Shown here piece by piece: positions 1-15,663 of a stretch of 64,000 bases of DNA. Source of the stretch: Pseudomonadota bacterium. Lineage in GTDB: Bacteria > Pseudomonadota > Gammaproteobacteria > Pseudomonadales > Oceanobacteraceae. The stretch spans positions 372,001 through 436,000 of the forward strand of contig JAIXHJ010000002.1 of assembly GCA_030145845.1 (NCBI GenBank), given 5' to 3'. The number at the start of each line of letters is the position of its first letter. Position 1 is the stretch's first letter. The translations under genes and the position numbers were made by a program. The notes beneath the pieces are model-generated. The model was given only the letters and a program-made list of their open reading frames with translations. It had not been told where the DNA came from and ran no database searches.

Positions 1-232
1 GCTGCATGCGCTGCGTGATCTGCTGGTTGCAGCCGGATTGCCGGTGGTGGGCCCGGCAGATATGGCTGAAGACGATTATCTGAGCCGCATGCAGGTGGAC
101 AAAAAAGTGCTGGACGGCCGTCTGCGGCTGGTGCTGCTGAAACAGATCGGTGAAGCCTATATCACCTCAGATGTGCCCCGGCAGCTGTTGACTCAGACCT
201 TACTTGCGGGTGATAAACTGGGTCAGGCCTGA
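1..232 (+). CDS. aroB: 3-dehydroquinate synthase, C-terminal end (partial)
   Basis: This is the last 76 codons of a gene that begins before the window; the reading frame is open from base 2 to a TGA at 230-232. The segment around DDYLSRMQVDKKVLDGRLRLVLL matches the C-terminal domain of 3-dehydroquinate synthase, which cyclises DAHP in the shikimate pathway. Fifteen bases separate it from a damX-like gene, and the aroB-damX pair is a common gammaproteobacterial arrangement, which supports the call. Catalytic residues lie outside the window. Confidence 0.88.
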   Translation, partial: LHALRDLLVAAGLPVVGPADMAEDDYLSRMQVDKKVLDGRLRLVLLKQIGEAYITSDVPRQLLTQTLLAGDKLGQA

Positions 233-247
233 CGACGGGGAGGCGCC

Positions 248-1699
248 ATGGATACCGAATACTCACTGGATCAGCACGTGCGGCAGAATGAGAATGACTC
301 TGCGCTGAGTGGATATGAAACCGGTATCCCGGCATTGTTGCCCGCTCAGGTCCGTCAGGTTGAGCTGCTTGCTCATCTGGCGTCCTACAGTGAACTGCTG
401 GTTGCAGTCACCGCGCCGGATGGTGGCGGTAAAACAACGCTGGCGCAGGCGCTGGCGGCACACCGCGAAGAACCGGAAGAAATTCTGTGTCTTACCGCCG
501 GCCTGACGCTGGGGTTGCCGGCGGTGCTGAGTGCTGTTGCCTCGCACTGGAATATGCCGCGTCTGCCGGATGATCTGGTCTCTGCCCGCGAAGCGGTCAG
601 AAGCGAAGCGGAGCAGCGTCTGGCAGAAGGTACCAGCCTGCTGGTCATTATTGACGATGCTGAACAGCTGGACGCTGAAACGCTGAATGAAATCTCCCAT
701 TTTGCTCTGTTAGCCCCTCAGGCCATCTCTTTTGCCCTGTTTGGCCGTGATGGCTACGAAGCAGGGTTCCGTGAGAGCCCTGCCCATGCGCCACTGCATG
801 TGATGGCGCTTGAGCCTTTGTCGCTGGATGATGCCGCCCGGCTGCTGCAGCAGGTGTTTGCTCCTGGTCAGGCGCTTGCGCTGAGTCAGGATGATATTCT
901 GCTGATTTATCAGCAGTCCGGCGGCTGGCCCGGAGCCCTGCTGCGCCAGGCCGAAGATTATCTGCTGAACAACTCCTCCGGCCAGCCGGCTCCCGCAGCA
1001 CGCGAGGACGAAGCCACAGGCAGCCGTTTCCCTTTGCCTCATCTGCTGGCCATTGCTGCGGTTGCAGCGGCTCTGCTGATGTCATATTTCTACAGCGGCA
1101 GCAGCACAGAAGATGCTGCAACGGAAAGCACAGAAATGCTAACCACGCTGACGTACCCGCCGCAGCAAGCTGAACCTGAGCCGGCTGAGGAGCTTGTCCC
1201 GCCAGTGGTGGCGGTAATGCCTGATGCCGGAGCTGAGTCAGAGTCTGAAGCGGCCCTGACGGAAGAACCTGATTACAACTATGAAGCACCTGCTTCATCG
1301 CTGCCGCAACAGCAGAAGCCGGCAGAAACTGTAGTCACCGGGCCATTGGCAGCGGCTCCTGCGGTAACAGAAAAAACCGTGCCGGCAGCGGAGCCTCAGC
1401 GCAGCAAAGCCGAGCAGGTGCTGCTGGCGGCGGCGGCGGATAGTTTTGTCGTGCAGTTATTTGCTTCGTATCAGGCGGACAGCGCAGAACGCTTCCGCCA
1501 GCAGTGGGCAGATAAAGTAACAGGCTCCCTTTATCAGTATGAAACTGAGTATAAGAACCGGCCCTGGCATGTGGTGGTGGCAGGCGTATTTGCCTCACGG
1601 GCGGAAGCACAGGCGGCGGTCAATGCCCTGCCTGTGGCGTTGCGCCGCCAGTCTCCCTGGATAAGGGATGTTACGGCTGTGCAGAAAGTGCTACGCTGA
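248..1699 (+). CDS. damX: DamX-like protein: AAA ATPase domain, one membrane span, SPOR domain
   Basis: The 483-residue protein has an ExeA-like ATPase half with a Walker A-type GGGKTT at about 59-64 and a Walker B-type LVIIDDAE at about 132-139. A single hydrophobic segment follows at about 265-282, then a long Ala/Glu/Pro-rich linker, and a C-terminal SPOR domain at about 398-480 (starting DSFVVQLFASY). SPOR domains bind denuded septal peptidoglycan, so a role at the division site is expected. E. coli DamX lacks an obvious N-terminal ATPase of this kind, but the fused form is usual in Pseudomonas-like bacteria. It is probably cotranscribed with aroB (15-base gap, GGGGAGG upstream of the ATG). 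Confidence 0.85.
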   Translation: MDTEYSLDQHVRQNENDSALSGYETGIPALLPAQVRQVELLAHLASYSELLVAVTAPDGGGKTTLAQALAAHREEPEEILCLTAGLTLGLPAVLSAVASHWNMPRLPDDLVSAREAVRSEAEQRLAEGTSLLVIIDDAEQLDAETLNEISHFALLAPQAISFALFGRDGYEAGFRESPAHAPLHVMALEPLSLDDAARLLQQVFAPGQALALSQDDILLIYQQSGGWPGALLRQAEDYLLNNSSGQPAPAAREDEATGSRFPLPHLLAIAAVAAALLMSYFYSGSSTEDAATESTEMLTTLTYPPQQAEPEPAEELVPPVVAVMPDAGAESESEAALTEEPDYNYEAPASSLPQQQKPAETVVTGPLAAAPAVTEKTVPAAEPQRSKAEQVLLAAAADSFVVQLFASYQADSAERFRQQWADKVTGSLYQYETEYKNRPWHVVVAGVFASRAEAQAAVNALPVALRRQSPWIRDVTAVQKVLR

Positions 1700-1723
1700 C
1701 TTTCCTGATTAAGAATTCCCCCC

Positions 1724-1746
1724 GATACCGGCACCCGGCCGGCATC
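1724..1746 (+). terminator. Hairpin after damX, possible weak terminator
   Basis: GATACCGGC pairs with GCCGGCATC (one mismatch) around a five-base loop, 24 bases after the damX stop. No T-run follows, so this is at best a weak or Rho-assisted terminator. The remaining bases to 1899 are the gltB leader, in which I see no convincing promoter hexamers or riboswitch. Confidence 0.35.
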
Positions 1747-1899
1747 TGACAACAATAACGTGGGCGCGTTCACATTTGTGGCAGGGGCTGCAGATGTGTA
1801 GAATGGGCGTCCTTTTGTCTCGATGCTGCTTATTTTTTGCGCACCAGATTGGCGTAAGCCCTTGATATACAAAAAATTTTTACTGATGAGAGCTGTTCT

Positions 1900-7817
<5,918 letters not shown>

Positions 7818-7828
7818 TCCCGGTGAAT

Positions 7829-7897
7829 GTCACATCTGAGCAAAGAATGTGACGGACGGCATAAAACGCGGCTTACCCGGTGGGTGGCCGCGTTTTT
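7829..7897 (+). terminator. Intrinsic terminator of the gltBD operon
   Basis: Two stacked hairpins are present. First is GTCACAT...ATGTGAC (7829-7853). Second is AAAACGCGGC...GCCGCG followed by five Ts (7863-7897), a textbook Rho-independent terminator. It lies 70 bases before the ATG chosen for the next gene, which argues against upstream starts in that frame. Confidence 0.88.
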
Positions 7898-7969
7898 GTT
7901 TATGGCCTGTACAGGGTGGCCGGTGCTATCCTTGGGGCGATAAAAATCAGTTCCAATGGGAGTGGAAGG

Positions 7970-9562
7970 ATGTTGAGGAAGATTTTACTGAGCCTGTTTC
8001 TGGCGTCCCTGACCGCAGCGCTGGCCGGCTGTGGCGGCAGCAGCGGCAATACCATCGGTGATCCGCAGACAATTGACGGTGATAATTCCTCAACCACTGA
8101 TTCCGATGGTGATGATGCGGCGACCAGTGATGTCACCTATTTCCCATTGCATGTTTATATGCAGGGGGATGGTTATGTCGATGACGATGTCTTCGAAGGT
8201 GTCTGGTTTGAGCCTCTGGTGCATGGCTATATGATTGCTCCGGTGGATGCCTCGACTCTGGCGGCAGTTTCTTCGCCGAGCGTCGATGAATATCTCGTCA
8301 CGGTTGACGGTGATGATGTGGATACCGTTGAGCGCGGTCTGATGATGCAGAAGGTTCTGGGTCTCGAAGTGACACTGGATACAGCCATCATTATCGACAT
8401 CAGTGGCAGTACTCAGTCTCTGGACAAGGCTGCTTTCCTTCAGGAAGTGAAAGATTTCATCACTGCCGCTCAGGCATCTTCAGATGACACCATTGCGGGT
8501 CAGCGCTTTACTCTCTGGACTTATGGCAACAGTACCGTTACCCCGCTGGTGAGTACGTTGACCTCTGATGCAGCAACTCTGACAACCGCGCTGGACAGTA
8601 TTGCAGACTGGGAAAGTAGCGGCGACTCCCCCCTGTATGAAGCCATTCTCAAAGCGATCGGCACCTATATCGGTAACGGGGAATCAGATCTGACGGATGA
8701 AATGGACCTCGGTGCCGATGGAAATGATGATCTGATCGATGGTTATGTTTATAACCAGAATTACGGTTCCGGCCGTACCCGGCTGGATGGTATTAATTTG
8801 TCCACGGTATTGGTTTTTGCCATGGGGCCCAACACCAATAATGATATTCAGCTGGCAGATGCCGAAGCCGCTATCCAGTGGCAGTCTTTTATTGTTTATG
8901 ATGAAGACGCAGAAACGGAAGACACCAGCGCCGACGATACAACAACGGACAGCGATGCTGCCCAGGACGGAACAACGCTGCTGCCACGGCCAATGATTTA
9001 CGTCTCGTTGGGCGACAATAATGTAAATTCAGATATCAGTGGTATGGCAAGTACCGTCATTGATACGGCCTCTGCTACCGATTTTTCGGGGGTGGCCGAG
9101 CAGGTGATTGCGGCGCAGCAGAATGCCATGGAAATACGTAGCCGTCCCGAGAATCAGTATCTGATCCGTTATCTGGTAACAGAGCGTGATGGTGATCACA
9201 CGCTGATTCTTGCCAGCGATACCGATACTTATAACTATACGCTGACCACGGATCTGGAACTGGAAAACTGGTCAGAAGCCGCAGCTCAGCCAGCTGTCGA
9301 AATCACTGGCCCTGATAATGCCTACCTGGCCGGTTCGGGGGTCAGTCTGAGTGATACAACGACCCTGTACCCGGCTACCCGCTGGACGACCGTCGATTAT
9401 GACTCTGCGAACTACAGTTGGACGGTGGGTGGCGCTGCGCGCACAGCGAATACTGATGGCTCAATTACCCTGACCTCTGCAGATGTTGGCGCCACTGTCA
9501 TTCTGATCAATACCAGTCTGTCGGGTGGTACCAACAGTGCTTCACTGACAGTGACCGAGTAA
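7970..9562 (+). CDS. Acidic lipoprotein with von Willebrand factor A domain
   Basis: The 530-residue product starts at the ATG preceded by GGAAGG. A longer in-frame start would run through the gltD terminator and lose the signal peptide. MLRKILL...LAGC is a lipoprotein signal with a lipobox, giving Cys21 as the lipidated residue. An Asp/Ser/Thr-rich linker follows, then a VWA-like fold with MIDAS motif D143-I-S145-G-S147 and an Asp-rich insertion around 'AETEDTSADD'. The C-terminal about 90 residues look Ig/PKD-like ('PAVEITGP...SYSWTVGG'-type pattern). A surface or periplasmic metal-dependent adhesion or binding role is inferred. I do not recognise a named family. It is monocistronic between two terminators. 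Confidence 0.72.
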   Translation: MLRKILLSLFLASLTAALAGCGGSSGNTIGDPQTIDGDNSSTTDSDGDDAATSDVTYFPLHVYMQGDGYVDDDVFEGVWFEPLVHGYMIAPVDASTLAAVSSPSVDEYLVTVDGDDVDTVERGLMMQKVLGLEVTLDTAIIIDISGSTQSLDKAAFLQEVKDFITAAQASSDDTIAGQRFTLWTYGNSTVTPLVSTLTSDAATLTTALDSIADWESSGDSPLYEAILKAIGTYIGNGESDLTDEMDLGADGNDDLIDGYVYNQNYGSGRTRLDGINLSTVLVFAMGPNTNNDIQLADAEAAIQWQSFIVYDEDAETEDTSADDTTTDSDAAQDGTTLLPRPMIYVSLGDNNVNSDISGMASTVIDTASATDFSGVAEQVIAAQQNAMEIRSRPENQYLIRYLVTERDGDHTLILASDTDTYNYTLTTDLELENWSEAAAQPAVEITGPDNAYLAGSGVSLSDTTTLYPATRWTTVDYDSANYSWTVGGAARTANTDGSITLTSADVGATVILINTSLSGGTNSASLTVTE

Positions 9563-9581
9563 TCTGCTCAGTTACCCCGGG

Positions 9582-9606
9582 AACCCGGCTGCGGCCGGGT
9601 TTTTTG
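9582..9606 (+). terminator. Intrinsic terminator after the VWA lipoprotein gene
   Basis: AACCCGGC, short loop, GCCGGGTT, then a run of T. It lies about 20 bases after the stop codon. Confidence 0.88.
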
Positions 9607-9722
9607 TATCTGCCTGATTAACACAGGCTATCCCCGGCTTTTGCTGCGTAAAGTCAAAAAGCGCCCGCGCATTTTTTTGTTATGATAGCGCGCTGATTCT
9701 TATGGCTCTTATCGGGTACTCC

Positions 9723-10790
9723 ATGTCTGAACTGAAAAATGACCGCTTCCTTAAGGCTCTGTTACGTCAACCGGTGGACCGCACACCGGTCTGGATGATG
9801 AGGCAGGCAGGCCGTTATCTGCCGGAGTACCGGGCGACCCGTGCTCAGGCCGGCGATTTTATGTCACTGTGCAAGAACCCGGAGCTGGCCTGCGAAGTGA
9901 CGATTCAGCCACTGGAGCGCTTCCCGCTGGATGCCGCGATTCTGTTTTCCGACATCCTGACCATTCCGGATGCCATGGGTCTGGGGCTGTACTTTGAAAC
10001 CGGCGAAGGGCCGCGCTTCAACAAAATCATCCGCACTGAGGCGGATGTGCAGAGCCTGCAGGTGGTGAACACGGAAGCGGATCTGGATTATGTGCTGAAA
10101 GCCGTCAGTACCATCCGTCGGGAGCTGAATGGCCGGGTACCGCTGATCGGCTTCTCCGGCAGTCCGTGGACGCTGGCGACTTATATGGTGGAAGGCGGTT
10201 CGTCGAAGGACTTCCGTCATATCAAGGCGATGATGTATGACACCCCGGAAGTCATGCATCAACTGCTGGATGTGCTGGCAAAATCCGTGATTGATTACCT
10301 CAATGCGCAGATCAAAGCCGGCGCGCAGGCGGTGCAGATTTTTGATACCTGGGGCGGCAGTCTGAGTGATGTGGCTTACCAGCAGTTCTCGCTGCAATAC
10401 ATGCAGCAGATTGTTGCCGGCCTGATCCGTGAACACGAAGGCCGTAAGATCCCGGTCATCCTGTTTACCAAAGGTGGCGGTCAGTGGCTGGAGTCGATGG
10501 CGGCAACCGGTGCGGATGCCCTGGGCCTCGACTGGACCACTGATATCGGGAATGCCCGTGCACGGGTGGGAGATAAAGTCGCGCTGCAGGGTAATATGGA
10601 CCCGTCGGTGCTGTATGCTTCTCCGGCAACGATCCGGGCGGAAGTGAAGCGTATCCTGGACAGCTATGGCCAGGGCAGTGGCCATGTGTTCAACCTCGGC
10701 CATGGCATTCACCAGTTTGTCGACCCGGAACACGCGAAAGCGTTCGTCGAAGCGGTGACTGAACTGAGCCCGGCTTACCATACGGCATAA
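9723..10790 (+). CDS. hemE: Uroporphyrinogen decarboxylase
   Basis: The 355-residue enzyme of haem synthesis removes four acetate carboxyl groups from uroporphyrinogen III. The N-terminal signature [21 protein letters not shown] and the later [17 protein letters not shown] are family hallmarks. The start at 9723 ([18 protein letters not shown]) aligns with known HemE N termini; an ATG seven codons earlier is in frame but not conserved. TATGAT at 9681-9686 is a plausible -10 box, though I see no good -35. The gene stands alone between terminator-like hairpins. Confidence 0.95.
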   Translation: MSELKNDRFLKALLRQPVDRTPVWMMRQAGRYLPEYRATRAQAGDFMSLCKNPELACEVTIQPLERFPLDAAILFSDILTIPDAMGLGLYFETGEGPRFNKIIRTEADVQSLQVVNTEADLDYVLKAVSTIRRELNGRVPLIGFSGSPWTLATYMVEGGSSKDFRHIKAMMYDTPEVMHQLLDVLAKSVIDYLNAQIKAGAQAVQIFDTWGGSLSDVAYQQFSLQYMQQIVAGLIREHEGRKIPVILFTKGGGQWLESMAATGADALGLDWTTDIGNARARVGDKVALQGNMDPSVLYASPATIRAEVKRILDSYGQGSGHVFNLGHGIHQFVDPEHAKAFVEAVTELSPAYHTA

Positions 10791-10796
10791 GCTTTC

Positions 10797-10819
10797 CGGC
10801 ACCTGCTTCCGCGGGTGCC
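10797..10819 (+). terminator. Hairpin downstream of hemE
   Basis: GGCACC pairs with GGTGCC around a loop of about ten bases, immediately after the hemE stop. There is no clear T-run, so termination is uncertain. The following bases to 10985 are the mrp leader. Confidence 0.45.
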
Positions 10820-10985
10820 AACTTATTGATATCCCAGCATAAATTCCCTCCGTTTAGCGCTGTTTTTCTGACAATTCTTTGCACCCGATAAAGAGCTTCT
10901 ATGGGGCATCGCGGGGGAACATGCTATCTTTCCGGGATCAGGGTCACACCGGATGACCGCTATCTTCAGGAATGAGACTCTCTTT

Positions 10986-13781
10986 ATGACATTGCTCTGG
11001 ATTCCTCTGCTGCCATTGCTGGGAACCCTTGTCCCGCTGCTGGTATACCGTTTCGGCCGGCGGGTGACGCTGGCGCTGACGGCTATGCCGCCGGCCGTTT
11101 CACTGGTGCTGGTGCTCAGTCTGATGCCGGGTGTGTTCAACGGTGAGGTGTTCCGCTGGCAGATGGAGTGGATACCGCAGATCGGACTGTCGCTGGCATT
11201 TCATCTGGACGGGCTGGGTCTGCTGTTCAGTCTGCTGATTCTTGGCATCGGTCTGCTGGTGCTGCTGTACGCCCGCTATTACCTGTCTGAACGTGATCAT
11301 ATGGGGCGTTTTTACGCTTATCTGATTCTGTTTATGACCGCCATGCTGGGCGTGGTGCTGTCGGATAACCTGCTGCAGCTGTGGCTGTTCTGGGAGCTGA
11401 CCAGTATCAGCTCATTCCTGCTGATCAGCTTCTGGTCGCAGAAAACCGAAGCGCGTAAGGGTGCCCGTATGGCGCTGACCATCACCGGTGCCGGTGGATT
11501 GTGTCTGCTGGCGGCGTTTATCCTGATCGGTGAAGCCTGCGGTACTTACAGCCTGCGCGAGGTGCTGGCCAGTGGTGACCTGCTGCGTAACAGCGCCGCG
11601 TATCCGGTGATCATCATTCTGTTTCTGCTCGGTGCTTTCACCAAATCCGCCCAGTTCCCGTTCCATTTCTGGCTGCCACATGCGATGGCAGCGCCGACCC
11701 CGGTTTCTTCGTATTTGCATTCGGCCACCATGGTGAAGGCGGGGGTTTTTCTGCTGGCACGTTTCTATCCGGTGTTGTCAGGAACTGACCTGTGGTTTGC
11801 CATTGTCAGTGTGGTCGGGCTGGCGACCCTGTTGCTGGGGGCCTATACCGCGCTGTTCAAACATGACCTGAAAGGTCTGCTGGCTTACTCCACCATCAGT
11901 CATCTGGGTCTGATTACGCTGCTGTTCGGTCTGGATACTGAGCTGGCGGCCATTGCCGCCGTTTTCCACATCATTAACCACGCCGTGTTCAAGGCATCGC
12001 TGTTTATGGCGGCGGGCATTATTGATCACGAATCAGGTTCGCGCGATATGCGCCAGCTGAATGGCCTGATGAAGTACATGCCGTATACCGCCACGCTGGC
12101 GATGGTGGCGGCGGCGTCGATGGCCGGTGTGCCACTGCTGAACGGCTTCCTGTCGAAGGAGATGCTGTTCGCTGAAACCCTGCATCAGTCAACGCTGGGT
12201 TCGCTGTCCTGGCTGATCCCGGTACTGGCGACGCTGGGTGGCGCGTTAGCGGTGGCCTACTCACTGCGTTTTATTCACGATGTTTTCTTCAATGGCGAGC
12301 CGGTCAACCTGCCGCGTAAACCGCATGAACCACCGCGTTATATGCGTGTACCGGTGGAGATTCTGGTGGTTATCTGTCTGCTGGTGGGCATTATTCCGGA
12401 CATCACTGTCGGCCGCCTGCTGGATGCAGCGGCCGGTGCGGTGCTGCAGGCGCCGCTGCCGGACTTCAGTCTGGCGGTCTGGCACGGCTTCAATATGCCG
12501 CTGCTGATGAGTCTGGTGGCGGTGGTCGGCGGCAGCATTCTGTATATCAACCGCCGTCACCTGTTTGATTTTCAGGGGCAGTTCGCTGATATCGATGCCA
12601 AGCACGAGTTTGAGAAATGTGTGCAGTGGCTGACCGCTGCCGCCGGGCGCTTACAGCAGCTGATCGATAATGGCCGTCTGCAGCGTTATATCACCTGGCT
12701 GGTGATGCTGTCGCTGGCGGTGGCCGGCTGGCCGCTGCTGCAGCTCGACAGTGCTGCCGGCAGCCGTGCCGAAATGCCACTGGAACTGCCGGTGCTGATC
12801 GGTGGCGCCCTGTTGCTGATCGGCACGGTGACGACGGTTATCTTCAGCCATCTGCGTCTGCTGGCACTGGTGATGATTTCCATTGTCGGCCTGATTGTGG
12901 CGATTGCCTTTGCCTACTTCTCGGCGCCTGATCTGGCGCTGACACAGCTGTCGGTGGAAGTGGCCACCATCATTCTGTTCCTGCTGGCGCTGTATTTCCT
13001 GCCGCAGAAAACACCCCTGAAAGAAAGCACCACCCAGCGTATTGTGCGTGATCTGGGGATCGCTTCGGCTGTGGGGGCGGTGATCGGTACCCTGTGTTAC
13101 GCCATGCTGACCCGGCCGCTGGCCAGTATCTCGGATTTCTTTATTGCCAACAGCAAAACCGGTGGTGGCGGCACCAACGTGGTGAACGTGATTCTGGTCG
13201 ATTTCCGTGGCTTCGATACCATGGGGGAAATCACCGTACTGGGCATCGCGGCACTGGGTATTTATAAACTGCTGGCCGGCATGCGTCTGTATATCCCGCG
13301 CGCCGATCAGGATGGCCAGTCGTGGTCGAAGGATAAAAACCCACTGATGCTGGCGCTGGTCTCGCAGAGTCTGCTGCCGCTGGCGCTGCTGGTGTCGGCC
13401 TACATCTTCCTGCGTGGTCACAATATGCCCGGCGGTGGCTTTATCGCTGGTCTGATTACCGCCATTGCGCTGGTCCAGCAGTATGTTGCGCACGGCGTGG
13501 CGTGGATGAAGGAGCGTCTGAATCTGCACTATCACGCCCTGATTGCCACCGGCCTGTTGCTGGCGGTGCTCTCCGGTCTGGGCAGCTGGCTGTTCGGACG
13601 GCCGTTCCTGACCACCTGGTTTGATCATTTCCATCTGCCGCTGATCGGTGAGTTTGAGCTGGCCAGTGCCATGGTGTTTGATTTCGGTGTGTATCTGACA
13701 GTGATCGGGGCGACGCTGCTGATTCTGGCCAATCTGGGTCAGCTGACCACCAGTGAACGCCCCAAAGCAGGAGAAGGCTGA
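10986..13781 (+). CDS. mrpA: Fused MrpA-MrpB subunit of Na+/H+ antiporter
   Basis: This is a 931-residue, many-span membrane protein. The N-terminal two thirds are a NuoL-like MrpA core, with 'FTKSAQFPFHFWLPHAMAAPTPVSSYLHSATMVKAG' carrying the conserved transport Lys and Pro residues. The last roughly 150 residues (from about 'SLLPLALLVSAYIFLRGHNMPGGGFIAGL' on) are an MrpB domain. Fusion of A and B is typical of group 2 Mrp/Pha systems. The start at 10986 (MTLLWIPLLPLLG) matches MrpA N termini; an ATG 11 codons earlier in frame is possible. It is the first gene of a seven-function, six-gene operon for sodium extrusion and alkaline or salt tolerance. Confidence 0.92.
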   Translation: MTLLWIPLLPLLGTLVPLLVYRFGRRVTLALTAMPPAVSLVLVLSLMPGVFNGEVFRWQMEWIPQIGLSLAFHLDGLGLLFSLLILGIGLLVLLYARYYLSERDHMGRFYAYLILFMTAMLGVVLSDNLLQLWLFWELTSISSFLLISFWSQKTEARKGARMALTITGAGGLCLLAAFILIGEACGTYSLREVLASGDLLRNSAAYPVIIILFLLGAFTKSAQFPFHFWLPHAMAAPTPVSSYLHSATMVKAGVFLLARFYPVLSGTDLWFAIVSVVGLATLLLGAYTALFKHDLKGLLAYSTISHLGLITLLFGLDTELAAIAAVFHIINHAVFKASLFMAAGIIDHESGSRDMRQLNGLMKYMPYTATLAMVAAASMAGVPLLNGFLSKEMLFAETLHQSTLGSLSWLIPVLATLGGALAVAYSLRFIHDVFFNGEPVNLPRKPHEPPRYMRVPVEILVVICLLVGIIPDITVGRLLDAAAGAVLQAPLPDFSLAVWHGFNMPLLMSLVAVVGGSILYINRRHLFDFQGQFADIDAKHEFEKCVQWLTAAAGRLQQLIDNGRLQRYITWLVMLSLAVAGWPLLQLDSAAGSRAEMPLELPVLIGGALLLIGTVTTVIFSHLRLLALVMISIVGLIVAIAFAYFSAPDLALTQLSVEVATIILFLLALYFLPQKTPLKESTTQRIVRDLGIASAVGAVIGTLCYAMLTRPLASISDFFIANSKTGGGGTNVVNVILVDFRGFDTMGEITVLGIAALGIYKLLAGMRLYIPRADQDGQSWSKDKNPLMLALVSQSLLPLALLVSAYIFLRGHNMPGGGFIAGLITAIALVQQYVAHGVAWMKERLNLHYHALIATGLLLAVLSGLGSWLFGRPFLTTWFDHFHLPLIGEFELASAMVFDFGVYLTVIGATLLILANLGQLTTSERPKAGEG

Positions 13782-14158
13782 TGGAAACCCTGTATGCAAT
13801 CTGTGTCGGTGCGATGACCACCGGCGGTGTGTTTCTGGTTCTGCGCGGCTACACCTTTGCCGTGGTACTCGGTCTGACCCTGCTGTCTTACGCGGTTAAC
13901 CTGTTCCTGTTTGCCAGCGGCCGGCTGGTGGTGAACGGTGCTGTGATTCTCGGTGAGAGCGATAACTACGCCGATCCACTGCCGCAGGCGCTGGTACTGA
14001 CGGCGATTGTGATCGGCTTTGCCATGACCGCTTTTGCCCTGATTCTGGCGCTGCGGGCCCGTTCTGATCTGGGCAATGATCAGGTCGATGGCAAAACGCA
14101 GATTTACGATGAACTGCCGAATAAAGCCCGCAATGCGCGTCAGGCGGGGGACGATTAA
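13781..14158 (+). CDS. mrpC: Mrp antiporter subunit MrpC (NuoK-like)
   Basis: The 125-residue protein has three predicted spans and resembles NuoK. Its ATG overlaps the mrpA stop by one base, so translation is coupled. The motif NLFLFASGRLV followed by the ADPLPQALVLTAIVIGFA segment is the usual MrpC signature. The C-terminal tail is hydrophilic. Confidence 0.92.
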   Translation: METLYAICVGAMTTGGVFLVLRGYTFAVVLGLTLLSYAVNLFLFASGRLVVNGAVILGESDNYADPLPQALVLTAIVIGFAMTAFALILALRARSDLGNDQVDGKTQIYDELPNKARNARQAGDD

Positions 14159-15663
14159 TGGACCTGATGCAGCACCTTATATTTTTCCCGGTTCTGTTGC
14201 CGCTGCTGGCCGGCATTCTGCTGCTGTTGCCGCCGCTGAACGGCCATCTGGATCGTCAGCGGGTGGCAGTGTTCCTGATCAATGTCCTGCTGTTACTGAC
14301 GGCGGTGGCGCTGCTGCAGAAGAGCATTGCCGCAGGCCCGCAGATGTACATGATGGGCGACTGGCAGGCCCCCTTCGGTATTGCCCTGATCAATGACCGG
14401 CTGGCATCGGTGATGCTGTTGCTGACGGCGTTACTGTCGCTGGCGGCGCATACCTATGCCTGTGCCGGCGATGACGGTCGCGGACCCTTCTTTCATCCGT
14501 TGTTTATGTTCCAGGTCATGGGCATCAACGGTGCTTTCCTGACCGGCGATATTTTCAACCTGTTTGTCTTTTTCGAAATCCTGCTGATCGCGTCCTACTC
14601 GCTGCTGATTCATGGCGGCGGTAAGCAGCGTACCCAGGCGGCGGTGCACTATGTGCTGCTCAATCTGGCCGGCTCGTCGTTTTTCCTGTTCGGACTGGGC
14701 GTTCTGTACGCCGCCTTCGGCACGCTGAATATGGCGGACATGGCGCATAAGGCCGCGCAGCTGGACGCCGATGATATTGCGCTGGCGAAATCCGGGGCCC
14801 TGCTGTTGCTGGTGGTCTTTGGCCTCAAAGCGGCGCTGTTGCCACTGCATTTCTGGCTGCCACGGACGTATGCCTTTACTTCCACTCCGGTAGCGGCGCT
14901 GTTTGCCATCATGACCAAGGTGGGTATCTACAGTATCTGGCGCGTGCATACCGCTATTTTCGGTGACTATGGCGGTGAGCTGGCAGGCCTCGCGGTGGGC
15001 TGGCTGTGGCCTCTGGCCTGGCTGACGCTGGTGGCCGGCGTGGTGGCTGTGCTGGCCAGTCAGACGCTGAAGATGCTGACCGCCAATCTGGTGGTGGTGT
15101 CGGCCGGTACGCTGTTGCTGACGCTGGCACTGAATGATGTGCAGGCGACGGCGGCGGGCCTTTATTATCTGATTCACAGTACGCTGCTGTCGGCGGCGCT
15201 GTTCATGATTGCCGGCCTGATTCAGGAGCAGCGCGGGCAGTCGCAGGACCGTTTTGTCCGCGGCCGGCCGGTGGTGCAGCCGGTGCTGCTGGGTATTTTC
15301 TTTATGGTGGCGGCACTGGGGCTGATCGGTATGCCACCGTTCTCCGGCTTTGTCGGCAAAATCCTCATTCTGCAGGCTTCCTCGGCCGCGGTGGATGCCG
15401 CGTGGATCTGGGCTCCGCTGCTGATTTCCGGTCTGGCAGCGATGGTCATGCTGAGCCGTGCCGGCAGCACATTATTCTGGCGCGCGCAGGGGCAGCCGGC
15501 ACAGTCAGACGGTGCAGAACCGCTGAAAATTGTTGCCGTGCTGCTGTTACTGGGTGCTTCGCCGCTGATGGTGGTGTTCGGCGGTCCGCTGTCTGAACTG
15601 ACCCTGGCGGCGGCGGAAGAGCTGCACCGTGCGCCGGTTGCTGTGGCGGAGGTGATGCCATGA
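14158..15663 (+). CDS. mrpD: Mrp antiporter subunit MrpD (NuoN/M-like)
   Basis: The 501-residue membrane protein belongs to the proton_antipo_M family and is the second large antiporter subunit. 'VVFGLKAALLPLHFWLPRTYAFTSTPVAALFAIMTKVGIYSIWR' carries the conserved Lys residues of the ion path, and an earlier 'VFFEILLIASYSLL' holds the conserved Glu. It overlaps mrpC by one base and mrpE by four bases. Confidence 0.93.
   Translation: MDLMQHLIFFPVLLPLLAGILLLLPPLNGHLDRQRVAVFLINVLLLLTAVALLQKSIAAGPQMYMMGDWQAPFGIALINDRLASVMLLLTALLSLAAHTYACAGDDGRGPFFHPLFMFQVMGINGAFLTGDIFNLFVFFEILLIASYSLLIHGGGKQRTQAAVHYVLLNLAGSSFFLFGLGVLYAAFGTLNMADMAHKAAQLDADDIALAKSGALLLLVVFGLKAALLPLHFWLPRTYAFTSTPVAALFAIMTKVGIYSIWRVHTAIFGDYGGELAGLAVGWLWPLAWLTLVAGVVAVLASQTLKMLTANLVVVSAGTLLLTLALNDVQATAAGLYYLIHSTLLSAALFMIAGLIQEQRGQSQDRFVRGRPVVQPVLLGIFFMVAALGLIGMPPFSGFVGKILILQASSAAVDAAWIWAPLLISGLAAMVMLSRAGSTLFWRAQGQPAQSDGAEPLKIVAVLLLLGASPLMVVFGGPLSELTLAAAEELHRAPVAVAEVMP

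Noticed and set aside
12651..13799. 382-codon minus-strand frame opposite mrpA
   Set aside because: Gln/His-rich translation with no fold features, fully opposite a conserved membrane protein gene.
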